Source: Trichomonas vaginalis G3 (taxonomy: Eukaryota; Parabasalia; Trichomonadida; Trichomonadidae). From it: a DNA stretch of 64,000 nt. The notes beneath the pieces are model-generated. The model saw nothing but the letters and a program-made list of their open reading frames with translations, did not search any database and was not told the DNA's origin. The stretch lies in the NCBI RefSeq assembly GCF_026262505.1, contig NC_067204.1:1645797-1709796 (forward strand). The letters are read 5' to 3'. Positions within the stretch are counted from its first letter, which is position 1, and the number at the start of each line of letters is the position of its first letter. Shown in pieces: positions 1 to 11,900 of the stretch. A program made the position numbers and the translations under genes.

Positions 1-2836
1 ATATGCTATAGCAGATAATTGAGAATTTGATATTATAGTTAAAGATCTTTGATAAATTTATAGAGCACAAAATAATAATTTGCTTTTGAACGATGTAAAT
101 AATATTTATAATAACTGTAATATATTGGGATCATAAATTTATATAAATGATCTGATGAGACATATGAATTCATTTTATGAAGAAATATAATAGAGAAATT
201 AGGAAGCTCAAAGTATTAGTTAGGCACTCATGCTTGTTGGTGATCTTATTCATCAGCAATTAATTGATCAATATGATTGAAACATGTGAGAAATTTCACC
301 AATTTGGATAAAAAGTACATAATAATTAATCGACAATATGATGATAAAAGCATAAAGAGTACTTGCTAAAAATTAATCATATTTATGTCGATATAAAGCA
401 TAAACTGTAAAAGATCTTTCTCAAGAATTTTGAGAAAGTCGTTAAAAAAGAAATAATTCGTAATATTGTATTAAAGAGAAAATGAAGCTCCTAAATCTTA
501 AGAGATTCGAGGTGCAAATTGTTATAGACCGAAAATAGATTTTTTCGGTTTTCTCTTCAAATAATTGAAAGAATGATACAATTATAGGTTTATTATATAG
601 CATATAATCATGCTATAGCCGAAAATTATAAGTTTTGAGAAGATTGAATATAACACAAATAAATTTGAATGTAAGTTAAATTGCTTGTTGTTTTTAATAG
701 CTATTTAATGGGAAATCCAATATTGCAAAATTCAAATTGAATGATTGAAAGAACAGAAAAAGTCATTCTTTTCAATTTCGAATATGTTTCATTGTATTTA
801 TAATTATATGGCAAATAAGATATTTAAACTTGATTTTTGAAGGAAAATTCACAAAACTGAATAAATTCAAATAATTTTATTCAAAAATAAACTAGTTATT
901 TGAGTTTACTACTAATTATCTATTCAAACTACAAAGTTTGTAATTTAAAATATTTTGTGAGATCAGATTGAATTAATTCAAGGTTCTTTTCAATTAATAT
1001 TCATGACCATATTACGCATTTTCGAACATTCTAAACCAAATATATAAAAATGGGAGACGAATGTTAAATTTGCTAGACATGGGGGAGTTGTCTGCAAAGT
1101 TTTAGCTCTTATCTCTAACAAAAAATTAATTTTTAAAAAAATGACCGAATAAGTAGTATATGTTGAAGGGTTTAGTGACTTTTTTTGTGACGTCTATATA
1201 TAGACGATGCATTAAAATATATTTATTTATAATTCATTAAAAAAATTAACAAAGGTAGTCTCACGAGAAAACTGACGGTAAAAATTCGATGAAACCAGGT
1301 GCATTGTATAGTACATATATGTGGTAAATAAATGTCGATAAGCTTTGTAAAAAATATCCCACAGTTTTTGAGATCTTGAAAACGGCCATTCAAAAAGTCG
1401 AAAATTTTTCCGAGATGTTAATGGGCAAGACAGTTTTTCGACAAATAAATCGTAAACATGGGAATTAAAATAAGGCGTTATATTACATATATGGTAAAGA
1501 ATATGGATGTGAAGAGCGTTAGTAGAATGGAAAGACTTTGAAATTTTAAAAAATTTATCTGGACTAAAAAATTATTTGATTATAAAAAACATATTATATA
1601 TCAATTGCTATATAGAACTATCATAACAGATTTTGGAAAAGCCGCAAATCCCCAAGCTGGAGAATTCATTAAATACTAATTATTCAGCTTTTTATCAGAA
1701 AGGAAGGTAGTGTAGGGGTTGGGAACACTATGCTCTTTTTGAATCTAAAAGGCAACTGTTCAAATCATAACATCTTTGTTTTTTTTTCTTATTCTGCCAT
1801 TATTGTTTTTCCTTGTTATGATTCAAATTAAAAATATTTTAGTAAAGGTATTTTGGACATCATTTTTTCACATTGTCTCAATGCAAATGTTTGAAAATTT
1901 TGTAGGCAATATGACAACTCTTTCAACATTTGTTCTCTTTTATTAACTCAAACAGATTTAGGATCTAATTTCATGCCTTCGAAGACATTTAAACCATCTT
2001 CAACATAATTTATTGACAAATTGATAACAATTACTCATGAATGTCGTAGATTTAATATCCTGTCACTCAGCAACAAATTCGGGTTCAATAACAAAGCTCA
2101 GTAAAAACTTTACAGAAATTCTCTAATTTATTTTAGTGTCTTTTTGCGTCATTACGGCTGCATTTTCTTCTGCATCTGAACGCTGTGTTTGGAAGAAGAC
2201 GAAATACAGAAACTTTCAACACAAGTAATCAGATTTTCTTGTCTTTCATGTTAAAATGCTTCATCTCGCTAGGTATACGTCATTTATTGGATGGGTTAGC
2301 TTTGTGTCCAAATAGCAAAAAAAAAGTATTAATTTAAATTTCGCATTTTGCATAAGTATACGCTTTAATTTATATCAAAACAGATTTAGATAGCTTAAAA
2401 CAATATAGTTTACTCATAAATACATCTTGATAATTCACTTCTTCAATTTTCATAATCTTATATCCTGACCTATATCCTCTTATAAACCATATTTCTACTG
2501 AGATCTTCTTAAAGCATCTTTTTATCCCTATCTACGCCTCGAAACCCTATTTTTCCGGCGGAATATGAATCTTCGGGTCTCGCTGATTCGATTTCTGCAG
2601 TCAGATCGTAAAAATACCCACTACATAGCCTGATAATCTCAATTTAAGTTCCTTAATTTTTTTGAAAAAAAATTAAAACTCCCTTATCAAACATCATGCT
2701 CATTTTTACGAATTTCATTTTTCCTTTAAGTTTAAAATATACGCTTTGTAGCATGTTTATAATACATTTTCAATTTACATTTACATTTTTATTTTTGAAT
2801 TGTTTATTTATATTTCCGTTTGAACAATAATATTTA
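1..2836. other. Gene-poor AT-rich flank
   Basis: No convincing coding region is visible on either strand. The DNA is AT-rich with homopolymer runs and frequent stops. A slightly more GC-balanced patch around 2530-2630 stands out but translates to nothing I recognise. I see no RNA gene here. Confidence 0.6.
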
Positions 2837-2944
2837 TTGAAAATTGTGAGAGAAACGGATATAATAAAAAACACCATACAACAAAATTCACTTTTTTTCA
2901 TACTTACGCGGATCACTCCTTTTCGGCCCAATATGCCGGAAATG

Positions 2945-3716
2945 ATAAAACTCTCAGATCTAGTTGCTAAGATCCAAACTCTCGACTCTCAAATCTACTT
3001 CCTCAGATCTTGTTGCTAAGATCTAAACTCTCGACTCTCAAATCTACTTCCTCAGATCTGTTGCTAAGATCTGACTCTAAGATCCAAACTCTCGACTCTC
3101 AAATCTATTTCCTCAGATATTGTTGCTAAGATCTACTTCCTCAGATCTTGTTGCTAAGATCTACTTCCTCAGATCTTGTTGCTAAGATCTACTTCCTCAG
3201 ATCTTGTTGCTAAGATCTAAACTCTCGACTCTCAAATCTACTTCCTCAGATCTTGTTGCTAAGATCTACTTCCTCAGATCTTGTTGCTAAGATCTAAACT
3301 CTCGACTCTCAAATCTACTTCCTCAGATCTTGTTTCTAAGATCCAAACTCTCGACTCTCAAATCTACTTCCTCAGATCTTGTTGCTAAGATCTACTACTC
3401 TCTCTAAGATCTTGTTGCTAAGATCTACTTCCTCAGATCTTGTTGCTAAGATCCAAACTCTCGACTCTCAAATCTACTTCCTCAGATCTTGTTGCTAAGA
3501 TCTAAACTCTCGACTCTCAAATCTACTTCCTCAGATCTTGTTGCTAAGATCTAAACTCTCGACTCTCAAATCTATTTCCTCAGATCTTGTTGCTAAGATC
3601 TAAACTCTCGACTCTCAAATCTACTTCCTCAGATCTTGTTGCTAAGATCTAAACTCGATCTCACTTCCTCAGATCTTGTTGCTAAGATCTAGACTCTAAT
3701 CTACTAATCTTAAGAT
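2945..3716. repeat. Compound minisatellite, ~28/49-bp units with internal hairpins
   Basis: About 15 tandem copies of a core CAGATCTTGTTGCTAAGATC, joined either directly by a short CTACTTCCT link (about 28 bp) or through an ACTCTCGACTCTCAAATC spacer (about 49 bp). Every core is an inverted repeat (AGATCTT, six-base loop, AAGATCT), so each unit can fold. Edges are degenerate. Units are not a constant multiple of three and stops occur, so this is not protein coding. Confidence 0.9.
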
Positions 3717-4430
3717 CGATCTATTATACTCAATTTTACTTAAGCAATATAGATCACCTTTATTATGATTCTCTTTATCTGTACTTGTTTAAAATTAAAT
3801 TACATCATAAAGATCTAATTACAAATTATTTAGAATTTTGAAATAAAACCAGTATTTTATCAAATGCTTTGAGATTAATGCATTCAAACTTAAAAAAAAA
3901 AGATATATTCAGATCAATTTCAATATTATTGATTTTTTAATGTAAAAACTATGTCTACATAGATCTCAAACAATTTTATTAGATACTCTTTTTCCCAATT
4001 TTTTTCAAAATCTCTTTTTACATATCAAAAATTGTATTTTTCAATTTCATTTTTATTTTTTCCATATTTTTTTTGGAATTTGGATATGCGTCCAAAGTAG
4101 TTATGTCATTAGAAAAATATTAGATATCTGAAGAGAAAATGATAACTTAGAGAGTTTTAAAGATTTTATTTTCGAATACAAATATAGACCTCAGAGGAAT
4201 ACATTCTAAATAAATTTGTATCTGAGGGTGAATAAATAAGAACAAAATTTAAAGGGTTAGCATAAATAATGTAGAAATTAAGATTGGAATTTAAATTTAA
4301 TACAAAATTAAAGGGAATGAATTTGCGATTAGTAGGGTATGGCAAATGGATTGGGAAACATTGGTTACACATGAAAATTATCAGATGTAAGAATTTGGTG
4401 CAGATATTTTAAAAATGAGATCTGAGTGCT
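3717..4430. other. AT-rich intergenic DNA, no gene seen
   Basis: Degenerate edge of the minisatellite followed by AT-rich sequence with long A/T runs. A short minus-strand open frame at 4166-4372 has low-complexity composition and is not supported as a gene. Confidence 0.5.
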
Positions 4431-4433
4431 TAA

Positions 4434-4694
4434 ACAATATCTCAAAATTCAAATTTTCCAAATGAAAATTTGGAAAATTCCCAAAATGCAGAATCAACTG
4501 ATGATTTTCAATCATTAATAACGCCAATACAAGAAGATCATTTTCCTTCTGCCAACGAACTAAAACAATGGTTTGATATTGCCCATGATGTTTTAATTAG
4601 TCCGCCACCTGAGAATCAACATCCAGAAATTGATGAAGAAGAGACACAAAAAGCAATTTATCTATTACAAAACTTAGACTTTCCTAAGAAATAA
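4434..4694 (+). pseudogene. Gene fragment (C-terminal remnant), unrecognised
   Basis: A frame open from just after a TAA at 4431 to a TAA at 4692-4694 encodes an acidic, protein-like segment ending DFPKK. It contains ELKQWFDIAHDVLISPPPEN, and the stop is TAAA, matching the parabasalid poly(A) signal. There is no in-frame ATG, so this looks like the 3' end of a gene that lost its 5' part, or a gene with an unseen start. Codon use and composition look coding. I do not recognise the family. Confidence 0.35.
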
Positions 4695-6398
4695 AATTAT
4701 TTAATTTATTCTTGTTTGTTTTTTAATTAAACATGTATATTTATTAACATTTCCTTTTTTAATACCTTTCCAACTTCTATTAGTAACAAACACATAACTA
4801 ATTTGAAGATTTAGCGTTATGAAGAAGTATCCAAGTAATAACGTCAATAATGCATTTGCGATAGGATATAATTGCACCAAAGGTTAAAACTTGTATAAAG
4901 AATGAAAAATGAAATTTAATACAATTTTTTTTCGAAAAAAATCCATGCTTGGCTAGATTTTCATAGTTATTGAATATGCATTACTGACATCTTGTAAAAG
5001 ATGCCGATCAAGGCTTTCAAGATTGCTAAATTTCTCGATTAAAATTTACATTTTTTTTTTATTTGTGTTTAATTACATTTTACAGTTTGCAGACTTACAT
5101 AAAATCCGCAACATAGTGGTTATTTAATATTTGCCCCACAGTATTGTAGTTTGAAATTTACGATAAGATTATAATTGATAAAGTAAGGTTTTGTCATTAA
5201 TGCATCTTATAAACTTTCATTGATAAATATGGATAGATAAGTTCTGTGTTCAAAAGTAAGCATTTTTTAAAACGCGCAATTATATCAAGAACGACTATCA
5301 TAAATTCATGAGTATCGATGATTTTCGTTTAGGATGGACTTAATCGGCTTGATTGATATACATATTTTAAAATGGCATAGCTTTGTGCATGTTATGTCAA
5401 GCATTGTGCCAAACCAATTTAAAATGAAACAAATTATTTTAAAGAAACTATATATGAACTATTCGAACACTTTATATTAATGTAGGGAGCTATAAATTTA
5501 AATATTCTAAAAATTTATTTATTTGTTAAGAGTTCGGAACAAATTTATTATTGAATATATAGGAAATCAAATAATTATGCATAATCGCATAAAAAAATGC
5601 TGAAACAATGAAAAGAAAAAAATAGTTGCCCAATAGAAAAAGTCGAACCCATACCCCTACCCATTGAGTTATCCTCACTTTCAAGTTTCGATGGAAAAAA
5701 AGGTATTTAAGCGTAACTCGCACCTTTTAGTCGTATTTCGAAGTTCTATATAGTATTAAAGATTAAGTTACATTATGTACAAAATAACTTTTTATTGTTA
5801 TTTGATTTTGATAGCATTATTAGCTGAATATGCAAAATCTCGTAGAAATAATCATTTCATTCAGACATAAGTATTGGATTGTTTCCCAACAAGCATAATA
5901 ACACACGTTTCATATTATAATTTATTTCATTTCTGTACAAAATTTAGATAACGATATCAAATAAAAAAAACTGTGGCATTTTTTTACTTCAAACTATCAT
6001 GAAGTGTAACCAAATTGGGTGAGTATTCTTGCTATCAGTATGACATGAAAAAGTGAACGACAAAAATTGAAGATATTGTAGTTAACTCGGATTTTTTTAA
6101 TTGCAAACACATCTATAATTTGTTTAAATATCATTTATTATATCAAAATCGAAAAATTCGTTTTTGGAAATCTTTGAATTTATGAGAAGTTCTACAAAGA
6201 CACTTACAAATATAGCGTTTGCAATAAAAAGGCTCTTTAATCTTCTTCATCCTTGCTCAGAAACTTCTACTGGTTACCTTACGGGTAACCTGCAAAGCTG
6301 CTTCCAAGGCATCGGGAAAATAACGTATTTTCGTGAGACTACCTTTAAATTAACATTAATTTTAAAATAATTTATTTTTTTATCTTTTATAATGTTGT
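4695..6398. other. AT-rich intergenic DNA with a tRNA-like patch
   Basis: No gene is supported. On the minus strand, about 5636-5685 reads AACTCAATGGGTAGG then GGGTTCGACT, resembling pol III box A and box B, but too close together for a full tRNA (no anticodon arm fits). A 7-bp GGTTACC/GGTAACC hairpin lies at about 6273-6292. Confidence 0.4.
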
Positions 6399-7641
6399 AA
6401 ACAGAAATTCATCAAAAGTGACACCTCAGAAAAGCTAAAATATTGAATTTTTGGAACTTTTGATAGAGCACGTTTTTAAATATTAATTAAAGTAAATGTA
6501 TATTTTGTAAAGATTCTTTTTAATAAAAAAATAAAATTTTGAAGAAGAACACAAAATCTTCTGAAAAATAATATCACATAAACTCATATTATTTTCTAAT
6601 ATATAACTATTTTATATAAAAATCAAATTCAATGATCTTAAAAGCGAAGGATAAACCTCAAAATTTACGAATATAATGAGTGGGAATATAATGCTTATCT
6701 ATCATAAAACCATATGAAATATCAATTTTTGCTTTACGCCTAATTTTTGACGACAATTAGCAAAAAATGTTAAATGTTAACACTCAGTCCATTTGAATAT
6801 GAAAAATAAAATTGACTTTGATTAAATGTTTTTATTTATCATGCAATTCTTCTTGCGACCAAAGATTTGAATAAAAGTTCAAAAAATAAGATAGCTTAAA
6901 AAATAATATACGGTAGTGTTTACTAATAGATGAATAGTATATAAATTCTATTAAAATGGATTTGATCCAAAAAAATATAAAACCAAAAATAATTGTTATA
7001 ATTTAAATGAAGAAGTAATTTAAAACGATTTTATTTATGATCAAATTTTATATATTTTTTTGGATCAAATCCATTTTAATAGAATTTATATACTATTCAT
7101 CTATTAGTAAACACTACCGTATATTATTTTTTAAGCTATCTTATTTTTTGAACTTTTATTCAAATCTTTGGTCGCAAGAAGAATTGCATGATAAATAAAA
7201 ACATTTAATCAAAGTCAATTTTATTTTTCATATTCAAATGGACTGAGTGTTAACATTTAACATTTTTTGCTAATTGTCGTCAAAAATTAGGCGTAAAGCA
7301 AAAATTGATATTTCATATGGTTTTATGATAGATAAGCATTATATTCCCACTCATTATATTCGTAAATTTTGAGGTTTATCCTTCGCTTTTAAGATCATTG
7401 AATTTGATTTTTATATAAAATAGTTATATATTAGAAAATAATATGAGTTTATGTGATATTATTTTTCAGAAGATTTCATTCTATATGCCTATGAAAAGTA
7501 CTCTCAAAACTAACTTTTTCCTAATTATAATTAAATCTAGAATATTGTATTATGCTTAGTATTATTTCATTTTTCTCATTCAATTTAGAATTTACAAATG
7601 TCAAAAAATTGAGAGCTATCACTTTTGATGAATTTCTGTTT
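6399..7641. repeat. Large inverted repeat with 426-bp matching arms
   Basis: Positions 6554-6979 and 7051-7476 are reverse complements with no mismatch that I can find by eye, separated by a 71-bp spacer. Farther out, 23 bp at 6399-6421 (AAACAGAAATTCATCAAAAG...) pair with 7619-7641, while the DNA between inner and outer arms does not match. No transposase is encoded. It could be a foldback or MITE-like element, the remains of a larger palindrome, or an assembly artefact at a palindrome. Confidence 0.85.
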
Positions 7642-7667
7642 ATTACAATAAAAGAAGCTATATATAG

Positions 7668-7844
7668 ATGATGTCAGATATTCCGCGATTAATTAAACAT
7701 TGTTTAAATCCTGAAAGGGTTAAACTTCAATTTAAAAATGAAGATTGTGAATTATTAAATGAATATGAAAGCCAAAATAAGCTAATGAGGTATAAATATA
7801 ATGATAAAGAATATTTAATTTCATGGAATCAATGGAGTTCATAA
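7668..7844 (+). CDS. Small hypothetical protein, paralogue of the next ORF
   Basis: 58 codons from tandem ATGs (7668 and 7671) to TAA. It contains NEDCELLNEYESQNKLMRYK, clearly related to KEDCELLNANEYENAKSKL in the next ORF. It overlaps the start of that ORF by 22 bp in another frame. It is probably a truncated duplicate, and the last residues (ISWNQWSS) align with VSYNNWHT in the longer copy. Family not recognised. Confidence 0.4.
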   Translation: MMSDIPRLIKHCLNPERVKLQFKNEDCELLNEYESQNKLMRYKYNDKEYLISWNQWSS

Positions 7845-8230
7845 TACAAAGACCTCATAAACGAGAAGAAGAAATTGAAAATAATGAAATGGAAATCATT
7901 GATGACATTAAAGAGGATGGAATTCCTAAATTTTGTAGAAAAACCTTTAGAACTAAGTTAGGAGCTATAAACGTTAGAGTATTAAATCCTGAATATCTTA
8001 AACATCAATTAAAAAAGGAAGACTGTGAATTATTAAACGCTAATGAATATGAAAATGCTAAATCAAAACTGAGATATAAATATATTGAAGTGATGAAAGG
8101 TGTAAATAAAGATAAAGTTTATTCAGTTTCATATAATAACTGGCACACGTTAGGGATAAGAAAACATTTAGGAGATTATGGTAAAAGTTCCGAATTCTTC
8201 AAATCTAGTATGTACGAGAGAATAAAATAA
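7823..8230 (+). CDS. Hypothetical protein, 135 aa
   Basis: Opens at ATG 7823 and ends at TAA 8230. The N-terminal ~40 residues are highly charged (EEEIENNEMEIIDDIKED), followed by a lysine-rich domain with KEDCELLNANEYENAKSKL and YSVSYNNWHTLGIRKHLGDY. The shared block with the ORF at 7668 indicates tandem duplication. It lies just outside the Maverick-like element and could belong either to the host or to an older element edge. No known domain recognised. Confidence 0.5.
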   Translation: MESMEFIIQRPHKREEEIENNEMEIIDDIKEDGIPKFCRKTFRTKLGAINVRVLNPEYLKHQLKKEDCELLNANEYENAKSKLRYKYIEVMKGVNKDKVYSVSYNNWHTLGIRKHLGDYGKSSEFFKSSMYERIK

Positions 8231-8299
8231 TCAGAAATAATTATTTTCATGAATGAAAGATTCACTACCATAATGAAATAAAATAAAAAAAAAATTTAA

Positions 8300-8368
8300 A
8301 AAATAAACTTCTTACGAAAAATTAAAACTTAGTTATGTTTATTATTTTATTTTTTTATTTTGTATGAA
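8300..8368 (+). promoter_or_regulatory. Maverick-type A/T-tract promoter, degenerate copy
   Basis: The block ACTTAGTTATG, T-rich tract, ATTTTGTATGAAATG resembles the block repeated inside the element (GTTAGTTTTATTTT, T tract, ATTTTGTATGTAAAG before ATG). It sits outside the hairpins I take as the element terminus, which suggests that element DNA extends a little further left. Confidence 0.45.
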
Positions 8369-8626
8369 ATGAGCGTCAAAACTAACAACGTTAAAAAATT
8401 AGGATTCACAAACGAGGAAATAAAGGATATATTAAAAAAAAAAAAAAAAAAAAAGGTAGTGGGGCCTCCAGGCACTTCGTGCCCTCTAGCCCTGAAGATG
8501 TTTAGTATAAATGAAGTTTTTTTGGGTATTGGGGGCTTCCCGGGCGCGTTGCGCCCTCTAGCCCATAAAAAATTTTTGAGAGTCGTCGTCGTTGACTTTT
8601 TTGGTAGAGCACTCAAAATAGTATAA
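8369..8626 (+). pseudogene. Truncated ORF running into a poly(A) tract and terminal hairpins
   Basis: The first 22 codons from ATG 8369 (MSVKTNNVKKLGFTNEEIKD) look like a real N-terminus behind a Maverick-type promoter. Translation then enters a 20-base A run (poly-Lys) and the GC-rich hairpins at 8471 and 8542, which are not plausible coding sequence. I read this as a gene cut off at the element edge. Its original product is unknown. Confidence 0.4.
8471..8556. repeat. Left terminal GC-rich hairpin pair
   Basis: Two hairpins, GGCAC-ttc-GTGCC (8471-8483) and GGGCGC-gtt-GCGCCC (8542-8556), each followed by CTCTAGCCC and preceded by a C-rich CCTCC or GCTTCC. They bracket a sequence containing TTAGTATAAATGAAG. 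The right end has two related hairpins with different stem bases, so pairing is kept while sequence changes. They probably mark the element terminus. Confidence 0.75.
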
Positions 8627-8644
8627 CTTTGTCCGGACAAGTAA

Positions 8645-8911
8645 GGGTCTATCGTCGCTACAGGAAAAGTTACGGGCGTTCCAAGGAAGTATACTTTGAG
8701 AGACTCTTTAGAAACTTTAGACGTTTTACATAACCATCCATGCTTTTACTTTACATCCGATAAAAGTGGTTTGGAAACCGTTATGAGATGGTTAGAGGAC
8801 ATACATGACTATGAGTTTAGATATGACAAGATAGAATATGAGAGAGGTCCTATAAACCGGAGAAAGTGTCATATAAACATCTGTCAAAAACCGTTTTTTA
8901 CTTCACTTAAA
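8645..8911 (+). other. Left-arm-specific open segment upstream of the Gln-rich gene
   Basis: A frame open from 8645 continues without a stop through the ATG at 8912 of the Gln-rich gene. It contains PCFYFTSDKSGLETVMRWLE and KCHINICQKPFFTSL, which look protein-like. It has no ATG, and the right arm has unrelated non-coding DNA here. It may be the 3' part of another Maverick gene joined at the arm edge. Family not recognised. Confidence 0.35.
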
Positions 8912-11900
8912 ATGCCACGTAAGCTACGTAAGAATATACGTAAGAGGAAGAGAGCATTGAAACATCCAATAGTAAAACTGACACCACAACAACAGTTGCA
9001 ACAACAAATAATGAATGACCCCACTATGTTGCAACAAATGTCAAGCAACCCTATGCTTTTAAACCGAGTTTTGGTGCACAGAGTGGAGGTTTAAGAGCGG
9101 CACTTTTAGCGAAAATGGCAGGCTATGGTGGAGCTGCAGACGGAACAGCATATAACCCTCAAAGTCAAATGAATTTGAGTTCACTCAAAAATCAAATAGC
9201 AGATGTCAAAAAGTCAAACATAGACATACAGAAGCAAATAAGTGAAAACGAAAAGAAACTAGAATATGACAGACACACAAAGAAACTCAATGAGTTAAAC
9301 GTAGAGAAAAAGAAGAAGAAGAACAACTGAAAGAACTAAGTACAGAGGAAATGCGAAAAAAGTGTCAGAAAAAGCAGCAGAAGTAGCAAAAATGGAACAA
9401 GATGTTGTAAATTTGAAAAACCATACTACTCAATATAAAGTACTGAAAGATGAAGAGATAAAACAAAAAGCCCTGAAGACATATATGGATAGCGATGAGT
9501 ATAAAAAGAAGTTGAAGCAAATGTAAAGGCAGAAAAACTTTTACAGTTGCAAAACCAAACCGTACAGTATGAAAACTTTAGCACAAGAAAGTAAAAATAA
9601 CGACGCAGCCATGCAAAAGGCAATGAAAAGCGCAGAATATATAAAAGCTAACAATGACTGGTTAGATGCCCAAGCCACGCCAAAGCAGCCCAACTTATAG
9701 GGTCAATAAGGACAAAAATACAAGCGGATGAAGACAGTTCAAATGAAGCTTTAATGAATGCTGACTTTAAGAACGCCTTCGAAGCTCTTCATAGTAAGGT
9801 GAAACAAGTGAACGACTTCTCATCTGGAAAGAAACTGAAGTCTGAAGGTTTCGACAAAGAGTTAAGAGAAGTAGCACAAAATATGACGAAAATAACAGAT
9901 GCAGCAACGAGACAGGCAGTTCAAAGTGCCTATGACGCCGTTAGAGCAACTGTTGTGGAAAGTCAAGAAAAAGAGTTACAACAGACCAAAACAGACCTAG
10001 TAAATGCTTTCTTAAAAACGAAAAGTCAGGTAGGACACTATGCTGCAGATGGAACATATGTGCCAGCTGGTGGAACTTATATACCAGCTGGTGGAACTTA
10101 TATACTAGCTAGTGGAACTTATATACCACCAAACCCTCCAAGAGAAGCACCTGCACCAGGACTACCTAAAACATTTACATCGTCACATGGACACAGACAC
10201 AGGCATGCACCAAAACCAACACAACAACAACAACCAGCACAACAACAACAACCAACACAACAACCAGCACCACAACAACAACCAACACAACAACCAGCAC
10301 CACAACAACAACCAGCACAACAACCACCTCCACAACCAGCACAGCAACCAACAGTTCAAAACACTGCACCACAACCACAAACAGAGCAAGGACATAAAAG
10401 AAGTAGAGAACAAGGAAACCAAGAATTCTTAAAAATGCTTAAGGAAAATTATGGTTACCCAGATACTCTTGACTTTAGTGACAGATATAAAGAAGCTATT
10501 AGAAAGTTCAAGGAAGGAAATACTGACCCGAAACCTATTTAGCTTTATGGTTCAGCACCAAATGGGATATAATTTTCAAACCTGGAAAATACAAGCTCGC
10601 TAAGGGATATGATTTAATAGCATATCATCCAAATGACATGACTGAATTTACTCCGAGATATTTGGTGTCAGAGATAAATGATAATTCAACTATCTTCATG
10701 AAACGCGTAAAAAATAGACGACGGAACGAAAGAAGAAAGGGTTATGAATGCGGATGACTTAAATAGGGAACTTGTTAAAAACGGTCTCGGAATATATGAA
10801 ATGCCAGCAGATGAGGTACAAGAAACTCCACAGGAAGAAGTTCAGATACAACCAGACATGGAAGAAATAGTTTCAGCAACAACAGCTAGAAGAGCCTGAA
10901 GGAAACGAACAAGTCCCTCCTTTGGAAACTAACTTCACAGAACTAGATGAAGATTTGGAACAGCCGAAAAATCTTGACCCTCAACAAGTGTATGCGGGGA
11001 ATATGGAATCTTTCCAAGAGTCTAAGAAAAATTCGGCTGACATAGTAGAAGAATATCGAAAAATGTTCGCCGACATACAAAAGACTCCAACATCAGATGA
11101 AATATTCAGCATAGAATGGAAGTACTGAAAGAAAATGTACGCAAATACAACAATCCTTTTTACTTACGACCATATAACGTTCAATCTTTGGCTGAACTCG
11201 GTGAAAATAAAAGGTTAAATTTCAACAAAACATATAGAAATGAAACATTGTTTAAAGTTCATTCAGAAACCTAACCAATATGGAAACAAACCTACTTTTG
11301 TTTCTGCAGACTATGGAACTACAATGAGATGGGGTCATAAAGCTAATCGGATAGGTGGTTCATAAACTTACAACCACAATTCCAAGAAGTTGTAGACGCA
11401 ATGGAAGTGAATGGTGAACCAGATATAGCTGGTATTTTCAGCGCGGCTTTAATGCCATTGAAAGATATGAAAGATGCAGATATTTTTGAACCAGTATGAA
11501 ATGAACATGGCTGATGGAAATATAACACCTGACGTTCTAGAACATTTATCTCAAAGAACTACACAGAACCATAAAGATGGTATATTTGGTGAAGAGTTTA
11601 GAAAGAAAGTTAGGGAGAGAGAAGGAAGAGAACCTATTGTACATGACCTTGCAAACGAAAGTTTGCAAAATGTCATAAAATTACATTGCAGACAATGAAC
11701 CGAGAAGGGATGAATATTTAAGAAAACTCAAATGGACAGTACAAATGAAATGTTAGTATTGAAAAACATGTTCCTTGACAAAATAAAACCAACTACAGAA
11801 ATAAATGACGCAAGACTGAAACATTGGGTAAAAGCTTTCCCATTCACAAAAGATATTATTGGTAACATGGAAAGAAACCAGAATGGCTACAAAAACATAT

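Noticed and set aside
2837-3019. 60-aa ORF entering the minisatellite
   Set aside because: No ATG at its start and it ends within the satellite. Chance frame.
5526-5723. 65-aa minus-strand ORF with hydrophobic segment
   Set aside because: AT-rich chance frame over the tRNA-like patch. No TAAA stop and no supporting composition.
8360-8626. Complete 88-aa protein
   Set aside because: Only the first ~22 codons look real. The remainder is poly(A) and terminal hairpins.
10112-10432. Overlapping His/Asn-rich and Val-rich frames in the Gln/Pro region
   Set aside because: Shadow frames of the CAACAACAA-type low-complexity DNA of the Gln-rich gene. The Q/P frame continues into unique sequence and the others do not.
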